From RYN-230 sp963813975 (GTDB taxonomy: Bacteria; Actinomycetota; Actinomycetes; Streptosporangiales; Streptosporangiaceae), in assembly GCA_963813975.1 (NCBI GenBank), contig CAWFAP010000008.1, positions 248,001 through 312,000 of the forward strand: 64,000 bases of DNA, read 5' to 3'. How positions within the stretch are numbered: the stretch's first letter is position 1; each line of letters begins with the position of its first letter. A program made the translations under genes and the position numbers. The notes beneath the pieces are model-generated. The model did no database searches. It saw only the letters and a program-made list of their open reading frames with translations, and was not told the DNA's origin. Positions 1 through 7,941 of the stretch are shown piece after piece.

Positions 1-342
1 GTCGCCGCGATCACCGGGGCCCGCTTCCCGGTCTGGTCCCAGTTCGTCAGCGCGCAGGGCACGCGCAAGGCCATCGCAGGCGCGGTGAACATGCCGGTCA
101 GCATCGGCGGCACCGTCATCTCGCCGGGGGATGCGGTAGTCGCCGACGACGACGGCGTGGTCTGCATCCCCCGCGACCAGGCCGCGCAGGTGGCCGCAGA
201 CGGGCGGCGCCGGGCCGGCCAGGAGGACGAGGCCCGGGAGGCGTTCGCCCGGGGAGAGCTGGGCCTGGACCGCTACCAGCTGCGGCCCGTGCTGGAGCGG
301 CTCGGCGTGACCTACGTGCAGGCGGACCGCGAGACGAGGTAA
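1..342 (+). CDS. RraA/LigK-like 4-carboxy-4-hydroxy-2-oxoadipate aldolase family protein (C-terminal part)
   Basis: The frame is open from the first base of the window, so only the last 113 residues are present. They contain the family's closing features: a segment reading FPVWSQFVSAQGTRKA, then PVSIGGTVISPGD and VVADDDGVVCIPR. These are characteristic of RraA-fold class II aldolases that cleave 4-carboxy-4-hydroxy-2-oxoadipate to pyruvate and oxaloacetate in protocatechuate or gallate meta-cleavage. The neighbouring dioxygenase-like and dehydrogenase genes support a catabolic role. The same fold includes non-catalytic RraA and other oxo-acid aldolases, so the exact substrate is inferred. The stop lies 2 nt before the next start, indicating an operon. 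Confidence 0.8.
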   Translation, partial: VAAITGARFPVWSQFVSAQGTRKAIAGAVNMPVSIGGTVISPGDAVVADDDGVVCIPRDQAAQVAADGRRRAGQEDEAREAFARGELGLDRYQLRPVLERLGVTYVQADRETR

Positions 343-344
343 GG

Positions 345-1049
345 ATGGCCGACGAGGGGGACGTGCTGGAGGCGCTGCGGGACGCCATCCTGGCCGGGGA
401 GTTCGCGGCCGGGCAGCGCCTGGTCGAGGTTGACCTGTGCGAGCGTTTCGGGTGCAGCCGGTTCGCGGTGCGCGCCGCGATCCCGGTGCTGGCCAGCGAG
501 GGACTGGTCGACGTGCAGCGGCACCGGGGCGCGCGGGTGCGGCTCATCCCGCTCAGTGAGGCCATCGAGATCACCGAGGTCCGGCGGCTGCTGGAGGGGC
601 TGACCGCGGCCCGGGCCGCGGAGCGGGTCACCCCGGCCCAGGCGGCCGAGCTGGAGGCCATCGTCCGGGAGATGCGGGTGGCGGTGGAGGCGGCCGAGCT
701 GCTGCGTTACAGCGACACCAACGCCCGGCTGCACGCGCGGATCCGCGCCATCGCCGCACACGACACCGCGACCAGCATGATCGAGCGGCTCCGCGCCCAG
801 CTGGTCCGCCACCAGTTCACCCTGGCCCTCATCCCCGGCCGCCCGGCCGTGTCCCTGGCCCAGCATGAGCGGATCGTGGCCGCCATCGTGGCCCGCGATC
901 CGGCCGCGGCCGAGGCGGCCATGCGGGAGCACATCACCAGCGTCATCGAGTCACTCAGCAGGCTCGCCGAGGAGCAGGCCCGGAGCGGCACGGCCAGCAA
1001 CCACCGGGCCAGCAACCACCGGGCCAGCAACCACCGGGCCAGGAGGTAG
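345..1049 (+). CDS. GntR family regulator, FadR/FCD subfamily
   Basis: A 234-residue protein. Residues about 5-65 form a winged helix-turn-helix with the GntR pattern (LCERFGCSRFAVRAAIPVL, then EGLVDVQRHRGARV). The rest is an all-helical FCD ligand-binding domain with candidate metal-site histidines at LHARI, QHERI and REHI. Such proteins usually repress catabolic operons until a pathway acid binds. It sits inside the operon between the aldolase and the dioxygenase-like gene, suggesting local control of this pathway. The start follows a GAGGTAAGG ribosome site. The C-terminus ends in three ASNHR repeats encoded by a 15-bp tandem DNA repeat, an unusual tail. Confidence 0.88.
   Translation: MADEGDVLEALRDAILAGEFAAGQRLVEVDLCERFGCSRFAVRAAIPVLASEGLVDVQRHRGARVRLIPLSEAIEITEVRRLLEGLTAARAAERVTPAQAAELEAIVREMRVAVEAAELLRYSDTNARLHARIRAIAAHDTATSMIERLRAQLVRHQFTLALIPGRPAVSLAQHERIVAAIVARDPAAAEAAMREHITSVIESLSRLAEEQARSGTASNHRASNHRASNHRARR
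992..1036 (+). repeat. Three perfect 15-bp tandem repeats in the GntR tail
   Basis: The unit GGCCAGCAACCACCG occurs three times without mismatch and encodes the pentapeptide repeat ASNHR near the C-terminus of the regulator. The period is a multiple of three, so copy-number changes would keep the frame. Confidence 0.9.
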
Positions 1050-1056
1050 ATGCGCC

Positions 1057-2040
1057 ATGTCCCCGCAGCGCTGCCGTGACATCGCCCACGTGTCGGCGGT
1101 CGAGCTCCGCACCCGGGTCCCGGCCGAGACCGTGGACTTCTTCGTCCGGCTGATGGGCCTGTCCGAGGTGGCCCGCGACGGGGCCCGCACCTACCTGCGC
1201 ACCTGGGACGACTACGAGCGGTTCACGGTCTGCGTGGTCGGCGCGGCCGCCCCGGGCATCGGGCGGACCTGGCTGCGCGCCGCTGGCCCGGAGGCGCTGG
1301 ACCGCCGGGTGCGGGCCATCCAGGACGCCGGGCTCGGCCACGGCTGGGCGGACGGCGAGGAGGGGATCGGGCCGACGTACCTCTTCACCGATACCGACGG
1401 GCACGAGTTCGGGATCTACTGGGAGAGCGACTGGTACGAGCCGCCCGAGGGGCAGCGTCCCGCGCTGAAGAACCAGGCCGCGCCGTTCCCCGGCCGCGGC
1501 GCCAACGTCCGGCGGCTAGACCACGTCAACTACCTGGCCGCGGACATCCCGGCGGTCACCGCGTTCCTGCCGGGGGTGCTGGGTGCCGAGCTGACCGAGC
1601 AGATCGTTATGGATGATGGGGTGCCGTCAGCGGTCTGGTATCACGTCGGGGACAAGAGCTACGACCTCGTGTACACGTCCGACTGGACCGGCAGCACCGG
1701 CCGGCTGCACCATGTGGCGTTCGCGACCGACCAGCGCGAGGACATCCTGCGGGCGGCCGACGTGATGCTGGAGGCGGGCATCCACATCGAGACCGGGCCG
1801 CACAAGCACGCCATCCAGCAGACGTTCTTCCTCTACGTGTACGAGCCGGGCGGGAACCGGATCGAGCTGTGCAACGCGGGCGCGCGGCTGGTCCTCGCCC
1901 CGGACTGGCGGCCGATCTCCTGGTCCCGCGCCGAGCGGGCCAAGGGCCAGGCGTGGGGGCTGAAGACCATCGACAGCTTCCACACGCACGGGACGCCCCC
2001 GGTTGACGCCGGAGCAGACGTGCCCGGGACCGCCCGGTGA
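1057..2040 (+). CDS. Two-domain extradiol (catechol 2,3-) dioxygenase-like VOC protein
   Basis: A 327-residue protein built from two vicinal-oxygen-chelate modules. The C-terminal module starts at RLDHVNYLAADI (metal His) and continues with GRLHHVAFAT (second His) and FFLYVYEPGGNRIEL (closing Glu). This is the His-His-Glu iron site of type I extradiol dioxygenases. The length matches the catechol/3,4-dihydroxyphenylacetate 2,3-dioxygenase group. ATG 1057 is chosen because AGGAGG lies 10 nt upstream at 1041-1046; an ATG at 1050 is in another frame. It overlaps the next gene by 4 nt (GTGA). The role is probably ring cleavage in the same catabolic operon; the substrate is unknown. Confidence 0.85.
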   Translation: MSPQRCRDIAHVSAVELRTRVPAETVDFFVRLMGLSEVARDGARTYLRTWDDYERFTVCVVGAAAPGIGRTWLRAAGPEALDRRVRAIQDAGLGHGWADGEEGIGPTYLFTDTDGHEFGIYWESDWYEPPEGQRPALKNQAAPFPGRGANVRRLDHVNYLAADIPAVTAFLPGVLGAELTEQIVMDDGVPSAVWYHVGDKSYDLVYTSDWTGSTGRLHHVAFATDQREDILRAADVMLEAGIHIETGPHKHAIQQTFFLYVYEPGGNRIELCNAGARLVLAPDWRPISWSRAERAKGQAWGLKTIDSFHTHGTPPVDAGADVPGTAR

Positions 2041-2909
2041 CGGCCGGATCCGCACCGAGGGCGCTGACCGTCGCGGTGCTCGGGCTGGGCGAGGCCGGCG
2101 GGGCGATCGCCCGCGACCTGGCCGCCGGCGGGGCCCGGGTGCGCGGTTACGACCCCGCGGTGCCCGCGCCGCCCGGCGTGACCGCGGCCATCAGCGACGC
2201 GGACGCCTGCCAGGGCGCCGATCTCGTGCTGAGCCTGACCACCGCGGGCGAGGCGGAGAAGGCGCTCGAGCAGGCGCTCCCTGCCCTGGCCGGCACCGGC
2301 GGGCCGGGCGGAGCGGGCCCGCGGCATGGTGCGGGCGCGCCGGACGGCGCGGGCGGGCTCAGCGGGGCGGAGGGCCAGACCGTGTACGCCGACGCCAACA
2401 CCGCGTCCGCCGGTCTCAAGCAGGACCTGGCCGCCACGGCGGACCAGGCCGGGGTGCCGTTCGCGGACATCGCCATCATGGCCCCGGTGCCGGGCCGTGG
2501 GCTGCACACCCCGATGATGGTGTCCGGGCCCGCCGCCGAGACCGTCGCCCGGCTGCTCGGCGGCTGCGGGGCCACGGTGAGCGTGCTGCCCGGCCCAGCC
2601 GGGGCCGCGGCCACCCGGAAGCTGCTGCGCAGCGTGTTCTACAAGGGAATGGCCGCGGCGGCCATCGAGGCCCTGCACGCCGCCCGGGCGGCCGGCTGCG
2701 AGGACTGGCTGCGCGAGCACATCGCGGCTGAGCTCGCGGCGGCGGACGCCGGCACGCTGGCCCGGCTGGAACGGGGGAGCTACCAGCATGCGCGGCGGCG
2801 CGAGCACGAGATGGCCGCGGCCACCGACCTGCTCAACGAGCTCTCGGTCCCGCCGCGGGTGGCCCGGGCCAGCCAGCGGTGGCTCAATCAACTGGCCACA
2901 GAAGGCTGA
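2037..2909 (+). CDS. NAD(P)-dependent beta-hydroxyacid/6-phosphogluconate dehydrogenase-like protein with DUF1932 C-terminus
   Basis: A 290-residue protein. It opens with a Rossmann nucleotide-binding motif (VAVLGLGEAGGAIARDL) at about residues 10-28 and ends with the helical DUF1932 domain that replaces the usual 6PGDH C-terminus. The helix around KLLRSVFYKGMAA carries the conserved lysine region. Family members oxidise or reduce small hydroxy acids, and several sit beside meta-cleavage genes. The GTG start overlaps the previous stop (GTGA), so translation is probably coupled. A low-complexity Gly/Ala segment near residues 85-112 looks like a lineage-specific insertion. The catabolic role is inferred from context. 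Confidence 0.8.
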   Translation: MTAGSAPRALTVAVLGLGEAGGAIARDLAAGGARVRGYDPAVPAPPGVTAAISDADACQGADLVLSLTTAGEAEKALEQALPALAGTGGPGGAGPRHGAGAPDGAGGLSGAEGQTVYADANTASAGLKQDLAATADQAGVPFADIAIMAPVPGRGLHTPMMVSGPAAETVARLLGGCGATVSVLPGPAGAAATRKLLRSVFYKGMAAAAIEALHAARAAGCEDWLREHIAAELAAADAGTLARLERGSYQHARRREHEMAAATDLLNELSVPPRVARASQRWLNQLATEG

Positions 2910-3045
2910 CTGACGGTACAGTCCGGGCTTGGGGGCCGGATCCGGGGCCTGAGCCTGGCGCTGCGTCCCCTGCGGGAGGGCTACGGCGAGGGCCGCACTG
3001 GCGCGGCAGATCGGGTAGATGGCGTGAGCACGGCGTGACGCGGGC

Positions 3046-4230
3046 ATGACCTCTGCTCCGCCCGTCCTTTCCCGGCCGAAGCTGACGCCCCGGCTGCGGG
3101 TGCTGATCGGCTTCCTCTGCGCGCTGGTCCTGGTGGATACGGTCTTCTTCACCGCACTGACCCCGCTGCTGCCGCACTACACCCACTCCGCCGGCCTCTC
3201 GAAGTCCGGCGCGGGGATCCTGGTCGCCGCCTACCCCCTGGGCACTCTGGTCGGCGCGCTGCCCAGCGGGGTCCTCACGGCACGCCTGGGCGACCGGGCG
3301 GTGGTGCTGCTCGGCCTGGCCCTGATGAGCGTGTCCACGCTGGTCTTCGGCTTCGCCACGGCCGCCCCGGTGCTGGACGCGGCGCGCTTCGTGCAGGGCC
3401 TGGGCGGGGCGTGCACCTGGACCGCGGCCATGGCCTGGATCGCCACGGCCGCTCCCGCCGGGCGGCGGGGTGAACTGCTCGGGACCGGCCTGGCCGCCGC
3501 GGTGGTCGGCGCGCTGTTCGGGCCGGTGGTCGGGGCCGTCGCCGGCCAGGTCGGCACCGGGCCGGCCTTCGCCGCGGCCGCGGTGGCCGGGATCGGCCTG
3601 ATGGGGGTGGCGTTCCTGGTGCCCGCCCCGGAGCGGGCCGAGCCACAGGCGCTGCGGGCCGCGCTGCCCGCGCTGCGTGACCACCAGGTCGCCGCGGGCA
3701 TGTGGCTGACCCTGCTGGCCGGCCTGGCCTTCGGCGTGGTGGACGTGCTGGTGCCGCTGCGCCTGGCCCAGCTGGGCGCGACCACCCTGATCATCGGGGG
3801 CACGTTCCTGGCCGCCGCCGCGATCGAGTCGGCGCTCTCCCCGCTGGCCGGGCGGCTGTCCGACCGTCGCGGCGCGCTGGTGCCCATCCAGATCTCGCTG
3901 TGCGTCGCGGTGGTGGTGAGCCTGCTGGTGCCGTGGCTGGCCCCGGCGCCGGTGCTGATCGCGCTGCTGATCGCGGGCATGCCTAGCTACGGGACGCTCT
4001 TCACCCCGGCCTCGGCCCTGCTGAGCGGCGGTGCGAACCGGCTGAACCTGAACCAGGGCCTGGCCTTCGGGCTGGCCAACCTGGCCTGGGCCGGCGGCCA
4101 GACGGTGGGGGCGGCGGCGAGCGGGGCGCTGGCCCAGGCCACCTCCGACCTGATCCCGTTCGTCCTGCTCGCCGCCGCCTGTGCGGGGACACTCGTGGTG
4201 CTGCACGCCGGGGCCGCCCGGTACCGCTGA
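3046..4230 (+). CDS. MFS transporter (12-TM drug/metabolite exporter type)
   Basis: A 394-residue, almost entirely hydrophobic protein with about twelve membrane segments. Loop 2-3 carries the major facilitator signature (GVLTARLGDRAVVLLG), and a related motif between TM8 and TM9 reads GRLSDRRGALVP. Segment TM5 (GTGLAAAVVGALFGPVVG) resembles the antiporter motif C, which favours efflux. A 136-nt gap separates it from the catabolic operon, and it converges on the epoxide hydrolase 8 nt away. It might export or import pathway compounds, but nothing in the sequence fixes the substrate. Confidence 0.85.
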   Translation: MTSAPPVLSRPKLTPRLRVLIGFLCALVLVDTVFFTALTPLLPHYTHSAGLSKSGAGILVAAYPLGTLVGALPSGVLTARLGDRAVVLLGLALMSVSTLVFGFATAAPVLDAARFVQGLGGACTWTAAMAWIATAAPAGRRGELLGTGLAAAVVGALFGPVVGAVAGQVGTGPAFAAAAVAGIGLMGVAFLVPAPERAEPQALRAALPALRDHQVAAGMWLTLLAGLAFGVVDVLVPLRLAQLGATTLIIGGTFLAAAAIESALSPLAGRLSDRRGALVPIQISLCVAVVVSLLVPWLAPAPVLIALLIAGMPSYGTLFTPASALLSGGANRLNLNQGLAFGLANLAWAGGQTVGAAASGALAQATSDLIPFVLLAAACAGTLVVLHAGAARYR

Positions 4231-4238
4231 GCCGCCGG

Positions 4239-5381
4239 TCAGCGCAGCGTGGCGAAGAACTGCCGGATGTCGCCGGCCAGCAGGTCCGTGGCCTGGTGCG
4301 CCGCATAATGCCCGGCGGCGTCGCGCGGACCGCCCGCGGGCAGGCCGGGGTCGTAGGAGTTCCAGCTGACGATGCCGTGGTGATCCCGCTCGGCGAATCG
4401 GCGGATCGACTGGAAGTCCCCCGCGAACATGGCCAGCCCGGTCGGCGCCGTGGTCGGCCCGTCCGGGTGCTCGCCGGTGTGCGCGTCCTCGTAGTAGAAC
4501 CGGATCGCCGACCCTGAGGTGCCGGTCAGCCAGTAGAGCGCCGCGTTGGCCACGATGAAGTCGCGGTCCAGGCTCTCCCCGAACAGCTGGGCGTTCCAGG
4601 CCAGCAGCCCGGCCGGCGAGTCGGCCAGGGCGAACGCCAGCGTCTGCGGCTGCTGGCTGTGCAGCGCGTTGAACGAGAACATTGTGTCGTAGAACCATTT
4701 CAGCCGGCCCAGGGCCGCCTGGTCGGCCTCGCTCAGCCCCTCGAACTCGGCCGGGTCGCCGGACGGGAACGAGAACAGCTGGGTGACGTGCACCCCGGTG
4801 ACGTGCTCCGGGTCGATCCGGCCGACCTCCGGCGAGATCATCGAGCCCGCGTCGTTGCCGACGGCGCCGTAACGGTCGTAGCCGAGACGGCGCATCAGCT
4901 CCGCCCAGGCCCGCGCGGTGCGGTAGCGGTCCCAGCCCGGGCCGCGCGCCGGGCCGGAGAACCCGAACCCCGGCAGGGAGGGGATGACCAGGTGGAACGC
5001 GGGCGCGGCCCGATCGTCCGGCTCGGCCAGCGGCGCGATCAGGTCCAGGTACTCCAGGACCGACCCGGGCCAGCCGTGGGTGAGCAGCAACGGCGTGGCG
5101 TCCTCCCGGGAGGACCGGACGTGCAGGAAGTGGATGGTCTCCCCCTCGATCTCGGTGACGAACTGGGGATGGGAGTTCAGCCGGGTCTCGACTGCCCGCC
5201 AGTCGAACCCGTCCTGCCAGTACCCGGCCAGGTCCCGGACCCGGGCGGAGGTCATGCCGTAGTCCCCGGTGGCCCCGGGCAGCTCGTCCGGCCACAGCGT
5301 CCGGCTGAGCCGGCCGGCCAGGTCGTCCAGGGCGGCCTGCGGGATGTTCACGTGGTAGGGGCGGATCGTTGCGTCGGTCAT
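4239..5381 (-). CDS. Epoxide hydrolase, alpha/beta-hydrolase fold with EHN N-terminal domain
   Basis: A 380-residue protein of normal length for the microsomal-type epoxide hydrolase family. The N-terminal EHN domain includes WPDELPGATGDYGM. The oxyanion motif HGWPGS is at residues 102-107. The nucleophile motif is GNDAGS with Asp177, where most homologues have GGDWG. The catalytic histidine sits in GHYAAH near the C-terminus. It opens epoxides to vicinal diols. Two operator-like palindromes lie directly upstream of its start, so it is probably repressed by a TetR-like protein; no TetR gene is adjacent. Confidence 0.87.
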   Translation of the reverse strand: MTDATIRPYHVNIPQAALDDLAGRLSRTLWPDELPGATGDYGMTSARVRDLAGYWQDGFDWRAVETRLNSHPQFVTEIEGETIHFLHVRSSREDATPLLLTHGWPGSVLEYLDLIAPLAEPDDRAAPAFHLVIPSLPGFGFSGPARGPGWDRYRTARAWAELMRRLGYDRYGAVGNDAGSMISPEVGRIDPEHVTGVHVTQLFSFPSGDPAEFEGLSEADQAALGRLKWFYDTMFSFNALHSQQPQTLAFALADSPAGLLAWNAQLFGESLDRDFIVANAALYWLTGTSGSAIRFYYEDAHTGEHPDGPTTAPTGLAMFAGDFQSIRRFAERDHHGIVSWNSYDPGLPAGGPRDAAGHYAAHQATDLLAGDIRQFFATLR

Positions 5382-5396
5382 GGCTCCTCATTTCAG

Positions 5397-5446
5397 AACG
5401 GAATGCTCTGTTCCGTTAACTCTAGCAGAGCGGAATGATCCGTTCC
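5397..5446. promoter_or_regulatory. Two operator-like palindromes upstream of the epoxide hydrolase
   Basis: 5397-5417 is a perfect inverted repeat with arms AACGGAA and TTCCGTT separated by 7 nt. 5432-5446 repeats the core as GGAA-7nt-TTCC (GGAATGATCCGTTCC). The centres are 32 bp apart, about three helical turns. This arrangement fits two repressor dimers on one face of the promoter of the minus-strand hydrolase. The regulator is not evident nearby. Confidence 0.65.
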
Positions 5447-5502
5447 AGTAGGGTGAAGGTCATGACGAAGCGGGCCAGGACGGGCGGAACCCGGTCCGGG
5501 CC

Positions 5503-5534
5503 TTGGCGGGATTGTATTAATCCACTAGTGTATT
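5503..5534 (+). promoter_or_regulatory. Promoter and palindromic operator of the YtrA-type operon
   Basis: TTGGCG (5503-5508) and TAGTGT (5526-5531) are spaced 17 bp apart and place the transcription start close to the ATG at 5540, so the message is probably leaderless. The palindrome AATcCACTAGTGtATT (5519-5534) covers the -10 element, as expected for autorepression by the first gene of the operon. Confidence 0.6.
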
Positions 5535-5539
5535 TGCAC

Positions 5540-6019
5540 ATGGGCTCAGGGCCGTTGATCCGATTCCGGCTGGACCCCCGTTCCGGGGTCCCGGCTTACC
5601 GTCAGCTCATCGACCAGGTCCGGCAGGCGGTGCGCCTGGGCCTGCTGCAGCCCGGCGATCAGTTGCCCCCCGTGCGTGAGGTCGTGACCCAGATCACGAT
5701 CAACCCGAACACGGTGCACCGCGCGTACCGGGATCTGGAAACCGAGGGGCTCGTCGAGGGACAGCAAGGACGGGGGACGTTCGTGCGGGCGGCCCCAGTG
5801 CCCGGCACGGCGCCGGAGCGCCTGGCCGAACTGCACCGAGAGCTCGTGACCTGGGTCGCGAAGGCCCGGGGGGCGGGGCTGGACGACGAGGGGATCGCGG
5901 CCCTGGTCGCCCTGTCCGTACGGCCGGGAGAGATCGGCCCCGGCGGCACCGGCCCGGGAGAGACCAGCACCGGTGAGTCCAGCACCAGAGCCATCGGGAG
6001 AGAGGAAATCGCGCGATGA
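5540..6019 (+). CDS. GntR family regulator, YtrA subfamily
   Basis: A 159-residue protein. Residues about 6-75 form the GntR winged helix (GVPAYRQLIDQVRQAV, PPVREVVTQ, NPNTVHRAYRDLETEGLV), followed only by the short helical tail typical of YtrA proteins. Members repress adjacent ABC transporter operons. ATG 5540 is preferred to an upstream in-frame start because homology begins there and a leaderless promoter fits. The stop overlaps the ATPase start (ATGA). The C-terminus is rich in Gly/Thr/Ser and looks disordered. Confidence 0.9.
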   Translation: MGSGPLIRFRLDPRSGVPAYRQLIDQVRQAVRLGLLQPGDQLPPVREVVTQITINPNTVHRAYRDLETEGLVEGQQGRGTFVRAAPVPGTAPERLAELHRELVTWVAKARGAGLDDEGIAALVALSVRPGEIGPGGTGPGETSTGESSTRAIGREEIAR

Positions 6020-6972
6020 GCACAGCAGCCGCCGCCGTGGAGACATTAGGGCTCGGAAAGCGGTACGGGCGCACTTGGGGGTTGCGGGACTGCTCGTTCC
6101 GCCTGCCCCCGGGCCGGATCGCGGGTCTCGTCGGGCCGAACGGCGCGGGCAAGTCCACGCTGCTGCGCATGCTCGCCGGGATCAGCGCCCCGACCGTCGG
6201 CGAGATGAACGTGCTTGGCCTGCCGGCGGGGATCCAAAGCCCCGACGTGCTGGCGCGCATCGGTTACCTCGACCAGGAACGCCCGCTCTACCGGGGCTTC
6301 CGCGTGTCCGAGATGCTTCGCTTCGGGCGGGAGCTGAACCCGCGCTGGGATGACGCCCGGGCCCGCCGTCACCTCGACGACCTCGCCATCTCTCCCGGTG
6401 CCCGGGTCGGCAGGCTGTCCGGTGGCCAGCAGGCGCAGGTGGCGCTCACGATGTGCCTGGCCAAGCGGCCCGAGTTGCTCCTGCTCGATGAGCCGGTGGC
6501 CGCGCTGGACCCGCTGGCCCGCGACGACCTGATGCACATTCTCCTCCAGTCGGTCGTCAACGACGGCGCCACGGTTCTGCTGTCCTCTCACGCTGTGGCG
6601 GACCTGGCCACGGTGTGTGACCACGTGGTCATCATGTCGGCGTCGCGCGTCCAGCTCGCCGGGGAGCTGGACGATGTGCTGGCCAGCCACCGGATGCTAA
6701 TCGGGCCGGCCGGAGAGTCCCCGCCAGTCTCCGCAGGCGCGGCGGTGATCTCGTCGGTCGCGACGGGCCGGCAGAGCACCATGATCGTCCGTACCGTGGA
6801 ACCAGCCATCGTGAAACCAAGTACCGATCCCGCGTGGGAGGTGATCGAGCCCACGCTGGAAGAGATCGTCCTGGCCTACCTGCGGCAGCGTGCCCCGCGT
6901 CTGCCGCAACGGCAGGGCCGGCGAGCGCGGGCGGCCCATGAGCCAGACAGCGCACCGATGGAGGCCCGGTGA
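6016..6972 (+). CDS. ABC transporter ATP-binding protein (YtrB-like)
   Basis: A 318-residue ATPase. It has Walker A GPNGAGKST, signature LSGGQQ, Walker B LLLLDEP with the D-loop following, and H-loop SSHAV, all intact. About 80 extra residues after the ATPase core resemble the C-terminal extension common in ABC-2 export ATPases. It overlaps both neighbours by 4 nt and should power the two permeases that follow. The role is probably peptide, antibiotic or lipid export under YtrA-type control. Confidence 0.9.
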   Translation: MSTAAAAVETLGLGKRYGRTWGLRDCSFRLPPGRIAGLVGPNGAGKSTLLRMLAGISAPTVGEMNVLGLPAGIQSPDVLARIGYLDQERPLYRGFRVSEMLRFGRELNPRWDDARARRHLDDLAISPGARVGRLSGGQQAQVALTMCLAKRPELLLLDEPVAALDPLARDDLMHILLQSVVNDGATVLLSSHAVADLATVCDHVVIMSASRVQLAGELDDVLASHRMLIGPAGESPPVSAGAAVISSVATGRQSTMIVRTVEPAIVKPSTDPAWEVIEPTLEEIVLAYLRQRAPRLPQRQGRRARAAHEPDSAPMEAR

Positions 6973-7895
6973 CCTGGGTCGCGTGGCGAGTCCAGCGTCC
7001 GCAGCTTCTCGCCGCGCTGGGTGCTGTGGCGATGCTCGGGATATGGCTGGCGGCCACCGGCCTCATGATGGGGCACGGTCAGACGTGGAAATACTGGACC
7101 GACGGCGACGTTTACGTCCTCTACGCCCTGCCGGGGCTGCTCGGCCTGGTCCTCGGGACACCGCTCGTGGCGGGCGAGACCGACCACGGGACCCAGCGGC
7201 TCGCCTGGACCCAGAGCATCACCCGGACTCGCTGGCTCGCGTTCAAGCTGCTGCTCGGCGGGCTGGCCGCCGCCGCCCTCAGCGCCGCTCTCACCGCACT
7301 GCTCGAGTGGTGGACAACGGCGGTCTCCATCGCCGCCACCACGGACTCGGGCGGCTTCTCCGGCATCCGCATCCAGCCTGCTGTTTTCGACCTGACGGGC
7401 CTCGTCGTGGTCGGCTACACGCTGTTCGCGTTCCTGCTCGGCGCCGCACTGGGTGCGGTCGCCCGCCGCCCCGGATGGGCGTTCGCCCTGGGCATCCCCA
7501 CCTTCGCCTTTGTCCGGCTCCTGGTCGAGGACTGGGTGCGGCCCCATCTGGTGGCGCCGGTCACCTACGCCAGCCTCAGCGGGATCGCTCCGAAGGCTGT
7601 TCTGAACGGATGGCTGCTGAACTCGGGCTTCGTGCCCGCCGGCCGGACCAGCCCGGCCCCCGGGCAGACCTGGCAGGCCAGCCCGCCGGACAGCTACTTC
7701 GTGTGCACGGACCACGCTAGGTCGCCGGCGGCCGATGCCCGCTGCGCCGCCCTGGCCCACGTCCATGTCGTTTACGAGTTTCAGCCCGCCAGCCACTACT
7801 GGGAACTCCAGGCCGCCGAGACCGCCATCTTCGCCGGGCTGGCGCTGCTGCTGCTCGGGGTGACCGTGATCGCTGTCCGCTGGTGGTCGTCGTGA
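6969..7895 (+). CDS. ABC-2-type permease subunit, copy 1
   Basis: A 308-residue membrane protein with about six membrane segments, starting MTWVAWRVQRPQ. A long extracytoplasmic loop between segments 5 and 6 holds two cysteines that could form a disulfide. GTG 6969 overlaps the ATPase stop. It is clearly paralogous to the next gene: shared landmarks include LPGLLGLVLGTPLVA, LGAALGAVARRPGWAFA, GRTSPAPGQTW and ASHYWELQ. Probably it pairs with the second copy as a heterodimer around the ATPase. Confidence 0.85.
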   Translation: MTWVAWRVQRPQLLAALGAVAMLGIWLAATGLMMGHGQTWKYWTDGDVYVLYALPGLLGLVLGTPLVAGETDHGTQRLAWTQSITRTRWLAFKLLLGGLAAAALSAALTALLEWWTTAVSIAATTDSGGFSGIRIQPAVFDLTGLVVVGYTLFAFLLGAALGAVARRPGWAFALGIPTFAFVRLLVEDWVRPHLVAPVTYASLSGIAPKAVLNGWLLNSGFVPAGRTSPAPGQTWQASPPDSYFVCTDHARSPAADARCAALAHVHVVYEFQPASHYWELQAAETAIFAGLALLLLGVTVIAVRWWSS

Positions 7896-7941
7896 TACGG
7901 GATCCGGGGATGGGACGCCGCACCGGCGAGGAGGGGCCGAG

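Noticed and set aside
2884..5391. 835-codon open frame on the minus strand
   Set aside because: It is the opposite strand of the MFS gene joined to the epoxide hydrolase in another frame; the product is Arg/Gly/Pro/Gln-rich with no motifs, an effect of high GC.
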